Assembly (NCBI GenBank): GCA_003153155.1
Contig: PLWV01000012.1
Span: forward strand, 16,578-80,577
From: Gallionella sp.
GTDB lineage: Bacteria; Pseudomonadota; Gammaproteobacteria; Burkholderiales; Gallionellaceae
Length of the DNA: 64,000 nucleotides
Direction of reading: 5' to 3'
The notes under the pieces were generated by a model that saw nothing but the letters and a program-made list of their open reading frames with translations, did not search any database and was not told the origin of the DNA. Position 1 is the first letter of the stretch. Every line of letters starts with the position of its first letter. Below are positions 8,874 through 18,179 of the stretch, in pieces. A program made the position numbers and the translations under genes.

Positions 8874-9968
8874 TCAGGTATTTTGCACCACGATTTTCGG
8901 GAAGGCCGCACTGTGATCCTGTGCCATTTCCGCGACCTTGACCGCAATACGGCGTGCGATCTGTTTGTACGTCTTCGCGATGTTGCCGTCCGGGTCAGCC
9001 ACTACCGTGGGATTACCGGAATCCGCTTGCTCGCGGATGCGAATGTCCAGCGGCAGGCCGCCTAAAAATTCCACGTTGTAATCGGCGCACATCTTTTCCC
9101 CGCCACCCGCACCGAAGATGTGTTCCTCGTGACCGCATTGTGAACAAATGTGCGTGCTCATGTTTTCGACGATGCCGACGATTTTGATGCCGACCTTTTC
9201 AAACATCTTGAGTCCCTTGCGCGCGTCCATCAGCGCGATGTCCTGTGGCGTGGTAACGATCACCGCGCCGGTAACCGGCACCTTTTGCGCCAGGGTAAGC
9301 TGGATGTCGCCGGTGCCCGGCGGCAAATCCACCACCAGATAATCCAGATTGTCCCAGCGCGTCTGGTGCAGCAATTGATCGAGTGCCTGCGTCACCATCG
9401 GGCCGCGCCAGACCATCGGCGTATCATCGCCATCTATCATGAAGCCGATAGACATCGCTTGCAGGCCGTGATTGCTCATCGGTTCGATGGATTTCCCATC
9501 AACCGATTTGGGTTGGCCGGAAATGCCCAGCATGGTGGGTTGCGAAGGGCCGTAAATATCGGCATCCAGCACGCCGACGCGTGCGCCTTCGGCAGCCAGG
9601 GCCAGGGCCAGATTTACCGCCGTGGTGGATTTACCCACGCCGCCCTTTCCGCTCGCTATCGCGATGATATTTTTCACGCCTTCCACCAACTTTACGCCGC
9701 GCTGTACCGCGTGCGGCACGACTTTGCTGGATACATTGACGCTGACCTTGCCCGCACCCGGCAACGCAGCCTTGAGTTGCGCTTCGACCATCGCGCGTAT
9801 CTCGTCCCACACGCTCTTGGCCGGATAACCAAGCAGAATATCCAGCGACACATCGCTGCCGCTGATCTTGATGTTCTTCACGGACTTTCCGCTGACAAAA
9901 TCTTTTTTAGTGTTCGGGTCGATCAAATTCTTCAACGCGCTTTGCACGTCTGCTTCGTTAAAACTCAT
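8874..9968 (-). CDS. apbC: Mrp/ApbC-type P-loop iron-sulfur cluster carrier
   Basis: A 364-residue Mrp/NBP35-family ATPase that assembles and delivers Fe-S clusters to client proteins. It has an N-terminal MIP18-type domain (about residues 1-85), a deviant Walker A motif GKGGVGKST (about residues 107-115), and the CSQCG pair that binds the bridging cluster. ATG 9968 is preferred to GTG 9971 because GGAG lies at the right distance upstream. It is likely a housekeeping gene, though Fe-S demand from the nearby dsr, apr and bc1 proteins is high. Confidence 0.93.
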   Translation of the reverse strand: MSFNEADVQSALKNLIDPNTKKDFVSGKSVKNIKISGSDVSLDILLGYPAKSVWDEIRAMVEAQLKAALPGAGKVSVNVSSKVVPHAVQRGVKLVEGVKNIIAIASGKGGVGKSTTAVNLALALAAEGARVGVLDADIYGPSQPTMLGISGQPKSVDGKSIEPMSNHGLQAMSIGFMIDGDDTPMVWRGPMVTQALDQLLHQTRWDNLDYLVVDLPPGTGDIQLTLAQKVPVTGAVIVTTPQDIALMDARKGLKMFEKVGIKIVGIVENMSTHICSQCGHEEHIFGAGGGEKMCADYNVEFLGGLPLDIRIREQADSGNPTVVADPDGNIAKTYKQIARRIAVKVAEMAQDHSAAFPKIVVQNT

Positions 9969-10060
9969 CACTTACTCCAGGATCAGATAAAAGGCTTAGG
10001 TTCGGATTTTAAACTATGTTGACTATTCTTATCGGGTATTTTTTGCTCGGTATTTTTAGT

Positions 10061-10423
10061 TCAGGAACGCAATTCGCGGCTCGCTCCGGCAGCAGCCAGC
10101 CGATCCAGGTAATCCTGCCATAATGCAGCCTGATTTTTGCCTAATTTGTAAAGATATTCCCAGGTGTAAAGCCCGGTGTCATGCCCGTCATCAAAATCGA
10201 TTTGCACGGCATAACTGCCGACCGGAGAAACCTCACGCACCCCGACATCCTTTTTACCCACTTGCAATACTTCCTGTCCGGGACCATGCCCGCTGACATC
10301 AGCCGATGGTGAGTACACCCGCAAAAATTCATAGGACAGTTGATAACAAACATCGTCACTAAAAGTGATTTCAAGTAGACGGGATTGCTGGTGTAATTTT
10401 ATTTCCGTGGGTTGTTCTGACAT
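10061..10423 (-). CDS. DUF971 family protein
   Basis: A 120-residue protein matching the DUF971 / gamma-butyrobetaine hydroxylase N-terminal-like fold: the LEITFSDD start, the VREVSPVGSYAVQIDFDDGHDTG core and the LYTWEYLY motif. In eukaryotes this fold precedes an oxygenase domain; in bacteria it often stands alone near Fe-S genes such as mrp, as here. The function is not established. Confidence 0.8.
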   Translation of the reverse strand: MSEQPTEIKLHQQSRLLEITFSDDVCYQLSYEFLRVYSPSADVSGHGPGQEVLQVGKKDVGVREVSPVGSYAVQIDFDDGHDTGLYTWEYLYKLGKNQAALWQDYLDRLAAAGASRELRS

Positions 10424-10477
10424 GATTCTGGTGTTGCTCCTGTGGTGTGCGGCAGATTCGCCGCCGCTAATAAAAAT

Positions 10478-10921
10478 CTATCGTGCTTTGTAAAGCGTAT
10501 TGGCCAATCGGACGATCTGCGCATAAGGGAAGTCAACCAGTTCGCCAAACTTGTGCTGCGCCATCACAAGCAGCGCGGCTACATCACTCACTTTGTCATT
10601 ACCATCCAGCGTAAATTGCAGTCCTCTCAAACCGCCGCATTGCATACGCATTTCTTGCGCATGTGGCAAAGGACCATCGATGTGTAATTTACCCAGCGCG
10701 AAAGTGAAGTTGTGCCGCAACAAATCGCGCAATGCGATGCAGCGCTCAAGTGCTTCCGCATTGTTGCAGGCAACGATCTCACGCTCGGCAATATTATGTT
10801 TCTCTGCTTTCGAACATGACGCGCAGTTGGTTAAAACGGATTTTTCAAACGGGCAATAACGCGAAATCGATGTTGTTAGTGCCTGCCGATAGGCTGCTTC
10901 ATCCATTACGTGTTTGTTCAA
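10478..10921 (-). CDS. Unknown protein with an N-terminal cysteine cluster
   Basis: A protein of up to 147 residues. Its N-terminal part carries four close cysteines (CPFEKS...CASC plus later C residues), which suggests a metal or Fe-S site; the rest is helical. TTG 10921 overlaps the upstream stop (TTGA); ATG 10906 is the alternative and has no clear ribosome-binding site. It appears co-transcribed with the gene upstream. Family not recognised. Confidence 0.5.
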   Translation of the reverse strand: MNKHVMDEAAYRQALTTSISRYCPFEKSVLTNCASCSKAEKHNIAEREIVACNNAEALERCIALRDLLRHNFTFALGKLHIDGPLPHAQEMRMQCGGLRGLQFTLDGNDKVSDVAALLVMAQHKFGELVDFPYAQIVRLANTLYKAR

Positions 10922-11145
10922 TCATCCTGCGGATTGGGAACTGGTGCTCGGATTTGGTTGAGCAAATCCTCGGCGTGCAATTCCGTTTCGGCAAAAATCA
11001 CTTTGATAACGCATGACGCATCGCTGGCCAACTCACCACGTATCTGTTTGGCCCGGTCTGACGCTGCACGAAACGCATCGTGCTGTTCCAGCTTTTCCAA
11101 ACGGCGGATCGGTGTTTCAAAGATCTTGTAAACGAAGTAAGGCAT
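10918..11145 (-). CDS. Small conserved-looking protein, unknown function
   Basis: A 75-residue, charged, soluble protein starting MPYFVYKI, with a predicted long central helix. It overlaps the downstream gene by 4 bases, so the two probably form one operon. I do not recognise the family. Confidence 0.5.
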   Translation of the reverse strand: MPYFVYKIFETPIRRLEKLEQHDAFRAASDRAKQIRGELASDASCVIKVIFAETELHAEDLLNQIRAPVPNPQDD

Positions 11146-11196
11146 TTCAGTCTTTCATGAAGTTAATACAAACCCGGTTTTTTGAATATTGAACGA

Positions 11197-11772
11197 TCAG
11201 GACTTGGGGACGGGCTTCAGAAAAGTCACTACTTTCGATCCGGGCTCGTTTTTGCTCGAACAACTGCCCTCCCCGACCCCGGCGTCCCGCTCCGCTTCGT
11301 GCAATAGATTGATCACATCCACATAGTGTTTTTGCTTCACCATCATGAGTGCCGTGAGACCGCCGTCGTTGCGCGCCATGACATCGGCGCCCGCCTTCAG
11401 CAGCGTCTCGACCACCGCGGTTTCACCATAACCTGCCGCCAGCATCAGGGGGCGGATACCGTAGCTGATGGGCATTTCCACGTTCGCTCCCGCGTCGATG
11501 AGTGCCTGCGCCACATCAGGAAATCCCCGATCCAGCTCCGCGTTATACGCCGCCTTCATCAGTGGCGTCCAACCGCGTTCATCGCTTGCATTGACTTCCG
11601 CACCAGCATCGATCAATGCCAGTACCATGGGTAGATTGCCGGCGTGGCAAGCCATCATCAGAAGCGTGGCGCCATCGCCGTCGCTCGAATTGATATCAGC
11701 TCCGGCAGCCAACATCCGCCTGGCGGAATCAACGTCGCCTGACCTTACAACTTGAAGTAATTCTGCAGACAT
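11197..11772 (-). CDS. Ankyrin-repeat protein
   Basis: A 191-residue protein made of about four to five ankyrin repeats, with recognisable DGATLLMMACHAGN, GWTPLMKAA and GLTALMMV helices and GAD/GAN turns. It has no signal peptide, so it is probably a cytoplasmic protein-protein interaction module. ATG 11772 follows AAGGAAAA; the 22 codons upstream in the open frame have no good ribosome-binding site. Its C-terminus has one cysteine and a charged tail. Confidence 0.85.
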   Translation of the reverse strand: MSAELLQVVRSGDVDSARRMLAAGADINSSDGDGATLLMMACHAGNLPMVLALIDAGAEVNASDERGWTPLMKAAYNAELDRGFPDVAQALIDAGANVEMPISYGIRPLMLAAGYGETAVVETLLKAGADVMARNDGGLTALMMVKQKHYVDVINLLHEAERDAGVGEGSCSSKNEPGSKVVTFLKPVPKS

Positions 11773-11821
11773 ACAATTTTCCTTCTTGCGTTGATTCCCA
11801 ATTCTAAGTTGATCTTGGTTC

Positions 11822-12211
11822 TCAGTTGTCCTGAGCACCCTGGTTCACCCATTTTTTCAATATCTCGATTTTGTCCTTGGCCAAGCCTCCGCTCATGCCA
11901 AACGGCATCTTGATGGAAGCATGGGCGCGTCCCTCGACCAGCTGAATCAGGATGCTGGTAAAGCTGTCGCCCGGCTTGATGACGGTCCCGAACTTGGTAC
12001 CCTGCATCAGGCTCTGGTAGGTGCGCATATCCAACCCGCTTTTCTCGTAGCCCTTGCCTCCCGGCTCGTGGCAGTTCAAACAATAGTCGTGGATGATTGG
12101 GGCGACATCATTCTTGTAGCTGACTTGTGGCTGCCCCTGCGCAGGAGATCCCAGCGCCGGAAAAGAAAGCACCGCAAGGACAGCACTGCCCAGCAAAAAT
12201 CTGATTTTCAT
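11822..12211 (-). CDS. Small periplasmic c-type cytochrome
   Basis: A 129-residue protein with a signal peptide (cleavage near residue 21) and one CLNCH haem site in a VAPIIHDYCLNCHEPGG context, the form seen in single-haem cytochromes of the planctomycete-type cytochrome C family. A Met-rich stretch (KMPFGMSGG) may supply the distal ligand. It lies just downstream of petC on the same strand, with about 107 bp between, so it may work with the bc1 complex. Confidence 0.8.
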   Translation of the reverse strand: MKIRFLLGSAVLAVLSFPALGSPAQGQPQVSYKNDVAPIIHDYCLNCHEPGGKGYEKSGLDMRTYQSLMQGTKFGTVIKPGDSFTSILIQLVEGRAHASIKMPFGMSGGLAKDKIEILKKWVNQGAQDN

Positions 12212-12318
12212 ATTTCACTCCCTAAAGAGCCCCTCCCCATAAAAATAATATTATTTTAATTCAGGAGGGCGACTGATCACATGCAGCGGAACGGCGCTGC
12301 CCCGTTTGAGAACCGGTC

Positions 12319-12960
12319 TTATTTCAGCTTCGACCAAACTTGATTCTTCACGAAGTAGAGCAACAGAGTCAGAATGACCAAATATCCAATTACATAATAG
12401 CCCAGCCTATGCCGCTCCTGCTCATGCGGGTCGGCCGCCCATGAGAGAAATGAAACAATATCATGCGCCGTTTTCCTTAATTCATCTCGTTGAGCAGGTT
12501 CAGTCGCACTACTAATTCCAAGTGGATCGGGCATCTTGGTTTCAGGGAAGATGTGATTGCCGGTCATCCCTTCTGGAGTGTTGTAATAGCCCAACAGGTA
12601 GGAATACACATAGCTCGCGCCGCCCTCACGTGCCTTGGTCATCAAGCTTAGATCCGGCGGTACTAATCCAAACGATTGCATGGCCGCCTCGTCGGACATC
12701 AGACCGGCAAGCGGCGCATCAATCGGTTGGTCGCCACGCCATTCGTCAATCTTTTTCTTGTCGATGCCGAATGTGGCCAGATCGCGATACTTGATGTATT
12801 TCAGACTGTGGCAGCTGTGGCAGTTATTCATCAAGTCGTCCACACCGCGTTCGACAGCCTGCACACTGGTTTCCACCTGGATATTTTCCAGCTTTGCATC
12901 TGTGGCCCAGACCGGCGAAGTGGAACAGTACAGCATCAATACGACAATGAGTTTTTTCAT
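12319..12960 (-). CDS. petC: Cytochrome c1 of the bc1 complex
   Basis: A 213-residue protein with signal peptide, haem site CHSCH (NNCHSCHSLKYIKYRDL), the conserved PPDLSLM stretch, a distal Met region, and a C-terminal membrane anchor (about residues 190-207). It carries electrons from the Rieske protein to soluble cytochrome c. The frame is open upstream but ATG 12960 gives the typical leader and overlaps the petB stop by 4 bases. Confidence 0.95.
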   Translation of the reverse strand: MKKLIVVLMLYCSTSPVWATDAKLENIQVETSVQAVERGVDDLMNNCHSCHSLKYIKYRDLATFGIDKKKIDEWRGDQPIDAPLAGLMSDEAAMQSFGLVPPDLSLMTKAREGGASYVYSYLLGYYNTPEGMTGNHIFPETKMPDPLGISSATEPAQRDELRKTAHDIVSFLSWAADPHEQERHRLGYYVIGYLVILTLLLYFVKNQVWSKLK

Positions 12961-14213
12961 GTAATATCTCCACGGCGGCGGCGCTGTGGCAATTTGCTTT
13001 TTTCCTTGGCCTCGCCCGCGATCATAGCTTCCACGTCGGGCGGCAAACCCCGCCTGATGAGCCATCGCTCTTCCGCTTTGGAAATGAAAGGAAGCAGCAT
13101 GAACAGGATGAAGTAAAAAAATGTCGCCACTTGTCCCATCACGATGGACTGATTGGTAGGCGGGGTGTAGCCGACATATCCCAGCACCAGCATGTCCGCG
13201 ACGAACAGGTAAAACGTCACGCGATACCAAGGACGGTAATGTGCCCCGCCGGGAATGTGGGAACGATCCAGGTAGGGCATGAAAGAAAACACCATCACCG
13301 ACAGCCCCATCGCCACCACACCGCCGACCAGGTTCGGAACCGAGCGCAAGATCGCATAGAAAGGCAGGAAATACCATTCCGGAACAATGTGTGTCGGGGT
13401 TTGCATCGGATTGGCCGGAATGTTGTTGGCGGGTTCAATCAGACTGTTCGGCAAAAAGAACACGAAGATGCAATACACGATCAAAAATATGCCCAGCCCG
13501 TACAAATCCTTGATAGTGAAATAGGGATGGAATGGGATGTTGTCCTTTGCTGCCAGATCGATTCCGCTGGGATTGCTGCTCTTGACGGTATGCAGTGCGA
13601 CCAGATGCACCACCACCCCACCGATGATCAGGAACGGTAACAAATAGTGCAGCGCGAAGAAGCGCGTCAGTGTTGCGTCGCCGACGGCGTAGTCGCCGCG
13701 CAACCATGTAACCACTTGTTCGCCGATGAATGGCGTGGCACGGAACAGATTGGTAATCACGGTCGCGCCCCAGAAGGACATTTGCCCCCACGGCAACAAA
13801 TAGCCCATGAAAGCAGTTGCCATCAACATCAGCAGCAATCCCTGTCCGGTCCACCACATCAGCTCGCGCGGCGCGCGGTAGGAGCCATAATAGAGCGTGC
13901 GCGCCATATGGATATAGATCACCAGGAAGAATGCCGACGCACCAGTGGCGTGCATGAACCGCAACAGCCAGCCGTAATTCACGTCGCGCATGATGTGCTG
14001 GATGGAATCAAACGACAGCGTGACATCCGCCTTGTAGTGCATGGCCAGAAAAATGCCCGTGGCCACCTGCAGCATCAGCACGAAACCCGCCAGAAAACCG
14101 AAATTCCACCAATAGCTGAGATTGCGGGGGGTCGGATAGCCGGTAAGATCATGCTTGACAAAGCTGGTGAGCGGAAAACGTTGGTCTATCCATTTGATGA
14201 TTCTGTTTTTCAT
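12957..14213 (-). CDS. petB: Cytochrome b of the bc1 complex
   Basis: A 418-residue full-length cytochrome b with eight predicted membrane helices, paired haem-ligand histidines, and the quinol-site PEWY motif (VPEWYFLPFYAILR). It follows petA closely and overlaps petC. It oxidises quinol and passes electrons to the Rieske centre; in an iron or sulfur oxidiser it could also run in reverse. Confidence 0.96.
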   Translation of the reverse strand: MKNRIIKWIDQRFPLTSFVKHDLTGYPTPRNLSYWWNFGFLAGFVLMLQVATGIFLAMHYKADVTLSFDSIQHIMRDVNYGWLLRFMHATGASAFFLVIYIHMARTLYYGSYRAPRELMWWTGQGLLLMLMATAFMGYLLPWGQMSFWGATVITNLFRATPFIGEQVVTWLRGDYAVGDATLTRFFALHYLLPFLIIGGVVVHLVALHTVKSSNPSGIDLAAKDNIPFHPYFTIKDLYGLGIFLIVYCIFVFFLPNSLIEPANNIPANPMQTPTHIVPEWYFLPFYAILRSVPNLVGGVVAMGLSVMVFSFMPYLDRSHIPGGAHYRPWYRVTFYLFVADMLVLGYVGYTPPTNQSIVMGQVATFFYFILFMLLPFISKAEERWLIRRGLPPDVEAMIAGEAKEKSKLPQRRRRGDIT

Positions 14214-14222
14214 AGTCGCCTC

Positions 14223-14735
14223 TTATGCTTCGCCGATGATGATTTTGTCCGCAGCAATAAACCGGTAGGGCGGTACTGCCAGATTTTTCGGTGCAGGTCC
14301 ACGGGTGACTCGACCGCTATCGTCATACTGGCTGCCATGACAATGACATGTCCAACCCGGCCCCTCCTTGTTCGGCACACAACCCAAATGCGTGCAGATA
14401 CCCACCACGACCAGCCATTCCGGCCGCTTGACCCGCTTTTGATCAGGCTCCGGATCAAACCCACCATCGGAAGCCTCCATCGCCTTGATCTCTTCCTGGG
14501 TGCGATGAAAGATAAACACCGGCTTGCCCTGCCAGGCGACTGTATGCACACCTTCTTCCGGGATGGCAGACAAATCCACTTCTGTCGTGGCCTTGGCCAG
14601 TACGTCCGAGCTCGGATTCATGCTGGCCACAAAAGGCAGGCACGCCGCCGCCGCGCCTGCACCGCCCACGACAGAGGTCACTTTGATTAAAAAATTACGG
14701 CGATTAGAATCATCTAAAGTATCGCTTTCAGCCAT
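14223..14735 (-). CDS. petA: Rieske iron-sulfur subunit of the bc1 complex
   Basis: A 170-residue Rieske protein with a Tat-like N-terminus (NRRNFL followed by a Gly/Ala-rich hydrophobic segment) and the [2Fe-2S] ligand boxes CTHLGC and CHCHGS. ATG 14735 has GGGAGA upstream; the open frame further upstream is not needed. At 170 residues it is slightly short but complete. It heads the petABC operon. Confidence 0.95.
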   Translation of the reverse strand: MAESDTLDDSNRRNFLIKVTSVVGGAGAAAACLPFVASMNPSSDVLAKATTEVDLSAIPEEGVHTVAWQGKPVFIFHRTQEEIKAMEASDGGFDPEPDQKRVKRPEWLVVVGICTHLGCVPNKEGPGWTCHCHGSQYDDSGRVTRGPAPKNLAVPPYRFIAADKIIIGEA

Positions 14736-14823
14736 TACAATCTCCCAATTAGGAAATTCAGCATATTCTTTATCCGCTAAATTATTTGATAAGTCTTCAT
14801 CCAAAAATCTAAAATTCTGATCG

Positions 14824-15735
14824 CTATTTCTGCACGGTTTTTTGCAGAACACTACGAATCGCTTCCGGGGTTTTCATGATGTTCATGAAGCTATTTTTAC
14901 CCATCATGCTCAAATCCGGAAAGTTGATCGCAATACGAAAACGGGCATATAACGCATAAACCTTGTTGCCCGAAACCAATATTTCGTAAGGTAAATGAGC
15001 GGTAGATTTAACATCGTGAAAATCAATCTCTTTCATAATGAACCGATCGTCCATGTATTGATCAGCCTCTGTAGCACCTTTCATGGCGACCCCGAATACA
15101 GTCTCCTTTTTTCCGGGAATGTCCACACGATAAACTTTAGTGACACCATTCTTATTGGCGGTCAGTTTCACATCTACTGACTGAACAGCCTCTTCGTAGC
15201 TGGCATATTCAGCCAATACACTAGGTTCGTCGAAATATTCCATGCCAAGCATATAATGATATTTGCGCGCTTGGCTGGCGGTCATTCCCTGTTCCGAACC
15301 AAACTCTTCCACCTTGCCCAGCGCGGCACTCAGCCGCGCGGCCACACTGCTCAAATCGCCTTTCATGCGATACACATTCGCCATGTAGACAGGGTTGGTA
15401 TAGCTCACTTGCACTTCATTATTTGATTTTGTGATCGAAACCCTTTGCACCGCACCAAAGCCACCTTGCTCGGAGGCTGCCGCATTCTTTTTCAAATCGT
15501 CGTCAGTCACGATTAAAATGTTGGCATCAGGGTAAGGTGTGTAGTCTCCGACCACTGAAAACCCGCCCGCACTCAAAGCGGCTTTGGCCTGCTCGGATTT
15601 CTCGGCGACGGTCCCCGCTCCCTTTGATGCAAGCACAAATGGCTTCAGCCTCTCGTTATCAGCTGTCACGTTGCCAATACTGAACAGGAATAATGCTGAC
15701 AACAACATGCTTTTGAGTGTTGATCTTTTCATCAT
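14824..15735 (-). CDS. Secreted protein of unknown function (DUF302-like N-terminal part)
   Basis: A 303-residue protein with a clear signal peptide ending near SIGNVTA-D. The N-terminal half ([19 protein letters not shown]...) weakly resembles DUF302-type sequences; the C-terminal half is not recognised. Start ATG 15735 follows GAGGAAAA; the upstream GTG is less likely. It lies between the dsr-cysG run and petA on the same strand and could be co-expressed with either. Confidence 0.6.
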   Translation of the reverse strand: MMKRSTLKSMLLSALFLFSIGNVTADNERLKPFVLASKGAGTVAEKSEQAKAALSAGGFSVVGDYTPYPDANILIVTDDDLKKNAAASEQGGFGAVQRVSITKSNNEVQVSYTNPVYMANVYRMKGDLSSVAARLSAALGKVEEFGSEQGMTASQARKYHYMLGMEYFDEPSVLAEYASYEEAVQSVDVKLTANKNGVTKVYRVDIPGKKETVFGVAMKGATEADQYMDDRFIMKEIDFHDVKSTAHLPYEILVSGNKVYALYARFRIAINFPDLSMMGKNSFMNIMKTPEAIRSVLQKTVQK

Positions 15736-15767
15736 GGTTTTCCTCACAAATTATTTGACTACGGATA

Positions 15768-17162
15768 TTAACTTTCTACAGATGCAAATTTCTTAGGGTT
15801 AAACCAAGCCAGTTTCTCCCTGAGCGTGACGACCCCGCCAACGATGATCAAAGTCGGGGCATGCAAATTTTCACGCTGCGCAATTGCCGGCAACGTCGCC
15901 AGTGTGCCGGTAACGACACGCTGGTTTTGCGTGGTTCCTTGCTGTACGATTGCCGCAGGAGTACTGTCCGGCATGCCGTGCGCGACAAGTTCGGCGCAGA
16001 GTGTTGCCAGCCCGCGCAACCCCATATAAACCACGATGGTTTGTTTTGGCCGGGCCAGCGCGTCCCAATCGAGATTCATACTGCCGTCCTTCAAGTGACC
16101 GGTGACGAATATGCAGGATTGCGCATGATCGCGGTGCGTCAGCGGGATGCCCGCGTAGGCGGACACGCCGGAGGCTGCGGTGATGCCGGGCACGACCTGA
16201 AATAGGATGCCATGTTCGGCAAGAGTTTCGATTTCTTCGCCGCCACGCCCAAAAATGAACGGGTCCCCGCCCTTGAGGCGCAACACGCGCTTACCTTCTT
16301 TGGCCAGACGCACCAGCAACTCATTGATTTCTTCCTGCGGCATGACGTGATCGTCGCGCTTTTTACCGACATAAATTCGCGTCGCATCGCGCCGGGTCAT
16401 TTCGAGTATCGGCTTGGATACCAGATTGTCATAAACCACCACGTCGGCCTTTTGCATCAGCCGCAAAGCGCGAAAGGTCAGCAAGTCCGGATCACCAGGG
16501 CCGGCACCGACCAGATATACTTCGCCAGTCTGTTCAAGCTTCTCGTTTTCCAAAAGACCAAGCAACATGGCTTCAGCACTCGCCTCGTCGCCAGCCAATA
16601 CTTTTTCGGCGACCGCGCCTTCCAGAATATTTTCCCAAAATATTCTGCGTTTGGCCGGGTTGGCGATACGCGCTTTGATGGTGTCGCGAAACCGCGCAGA
16701 AAATGCGGTCAGGCGACTGTAGCCTTGCGGAATCAGCGCTTCCAGCTTACCGCGCAACATTCTGGCAAGCACCGGGGACGTGCCGCCGCTGGAAAAAGCC
16801 ACCATCAACGGCGAACGATCCAGAATCGACGGCATGATGAACGTGCATAAGTCGGGGCTATCCACCACATTCACAGGAATATTCCGCACACGCGCCTGTT
16901 GAGCAACCTGCTGGTTGACGGCGCTGTCGTTGGTCGCGGCAATAGCCAGCACTACCCCATCCAAATGACCAGGCTTGAAGCGTTCCGCAACATACTCGAT
17001 GCCATGCAAACCGGTAAAAGCATCGATGAGCTCTGGCGCAACCACCTTGACTGTTGCCCCTGCATCCACCAGTACCGACGCTTTGCGATGGGCCACTTCG
17101 CCACCGCCGACAACGAGGCACAGCTTGCCTTTGACGTTCAGAAAAATTGGCAGAAAATCCAT
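15768..17162 (-). CDS. cysG: Sirohaem synthase (trifunctional CysG)
   Basis: A 464-residue protein with an N-terminal precorrin-2 dehydrogenase/ferrochelatase part (NAD-binding [12 protein letters not shown] near residue 17) and a C-terminal uroporphyrinogen III methyltransferase part ([35 protein letters not shown]). It makes sirohaem, the cofactor of DsrAB, so its place at the end of the dsr run makes functional sense. It ends 1 base before the ybiB stop region, implying co-transcription. Confidence 0.95.
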   Translation of the reverse strand: MDFLPIFLNVKGKLCLVVGGGEVAHRKASVLVDAGATVKVVAPELIDAFTGLHGIEYVAERFKPGHLDGVVLAIAATNDSAVNQQVAQQARVRNIPVNVVDSPDLCTFIMPSILDRSPLMVAFSSGGTSPVLARMLRGKLEALIPQGYSRLTAFSARFRDTIKARIANPAKRRIFWENILEGAVAEKVLAGDEASAEAMLLGLLENEKLEQTGEVYLVGAGPGDPDLLTFRALRLMQKADVVVYDNLVSKPILEMTRRDATRIYVGKKRDDHVMPQEEINELLVRLAKEGKRVLRLKGGDPFIFGRGGEEIETLAEHGILFQVVPGITAASGVSAYAGIPLTHRDHAQSCIFVTGHLKDGSMNLDWDALARPKQTIVVYMGLRGLATLCAELVAHGMPDSTPAAIVQQGTTQNQRVVTGTLATLPAIAQRENLHAPTLIIVGGVVTLREKLAWFNPKKFASVES

Positions 17163-17163
17163 G

Positions 17164-18156
17164 TTAAGTCTTGTCGAAAAAGTTACGGTCGCGCCGTTGC
17201 CAATAATCAGCGGCCTGTTGTTCAGCTTCGGCAGTGCTGGCTGCGCGGCCTAATGCTCTGAGCGCGATGGCTGCCGTGCTCATGACACCGGCCTGTCCAT
17301 ATTCATCTTCTATCGATCCGCGCCACACAAGCCCTAAGCGAGAGATGACCATTTCGCTATCTTTCAGGTGACGATTATCGAATAGCGCGGGCCAGGTCTC
17401 TTGCAACATTTCCCCATCCGCCAACATGCGCACAAGGCAAATTGTATCGGGGTTGCGCTCAGTTTCTCCGCTTTCACCTTTAAATACCGCCAAATTTTTA
17501 TCGCCCAGAATTTTTCCTGCCGCTTGGTGAATTTCATCGTAGCCGGGATGGAAGATACCCATGATGGAAGTCGTTGCCGAGGCCGGATTCAGCATCCGCA
17601 CCACACTGTGTACCGGCGAACGCAGTCCTAACGTAGCTTTCAAGTCAATGATGCGCTGCAGTTCAGGAGACATAACATCTAGCGGCAGAAAAGCAAAATT
17701 GCGCTGCTGTAACTGTTGCGCGGCTTGCGCAAACGACTGACAGCTGGCAATACCCAAGGCTTGAAGTGCGGCGGGGGTGTAAATCCGCCCTGGGGTATTC
17801 GCTTGCGTGCCATGCATCAACACTTTAATGCCGTGGTTCGCCAACAGCAGCGCAGAGAGCACGAACCATGGCAGTTGCCGGCGTTTTCCGGCGTAGCTGG
17901 ACCAATCCAGATCGACTGCCGGAAAGTCTTGCTGAACAGGCAAGGATTGCCGTACTGCGCGCACGAATCCTGCCATTTCTTCAGCGGTTTCTTCCTTGAC
18001 ACGCATCAGCATTAAAAATGCGCCGAGCTGCTCAGGTTCGATTTGCCCGGACAGGATCATGCCCATAGCCTGCTCGGCTTCTTGCAATGTCAGGCTTCGC
18101 GCACCGCGTTTGCCTTTGCCCAGTGTTTGAATGTATTGCGCGAATGGATGAGTCAT
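17164..18156 (-). CDS. ybiB: TrpD2/YbiB-type glycosyltransferase-fold protein
   Basis: A 330-residue member of the anthranilate phosphoribosyltransferase-like YbiB family: an N-terminal helical domain with [20 protein letters not shown] and a nucleoside-phosphorylase-like fold with [13 protein letters not shown]. Known YbiB proteins bind nucleic acid and do not replace TrpD. It sits directly between dsrN and cysG with 1-23 bp gaps, so it is part of the sulfur-gene run here. Its role in sulfur oxidation is unknown. Confidence 0.85.
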   Translation of the reverse strand: MTHPFAQYIQTLGKGKRGARSLTLQEAEQAMGMILSGQIEPEQLGAFLMLMRVKEETAEEMAGFVRAVRQSLPVQQDFPAVDLDWSSYAGKRRQLPWFVLSALLLANHGIKVLMHGTQANTPGRIYTPAALQALGIASCQSFAQAAQQLQQRNFAFLPLDVMSPELQRIIDLKATLGLRSPVHSVVRMLNPASATTSIMGIFHPGYDEIHQAAGKILGDKNLAVFKGESGETERNPDTICLVRMLADGEMLQETWPALFDNRHLKDSEMVISRLGLVWRGSIEDEYGQAGVMSTAAIALRALGRAASTAEAEQQAADYWQRRDRNFFDKT

Positions 18157-18179
18157 GTTGTGCCGGGTGAAATTATCAG

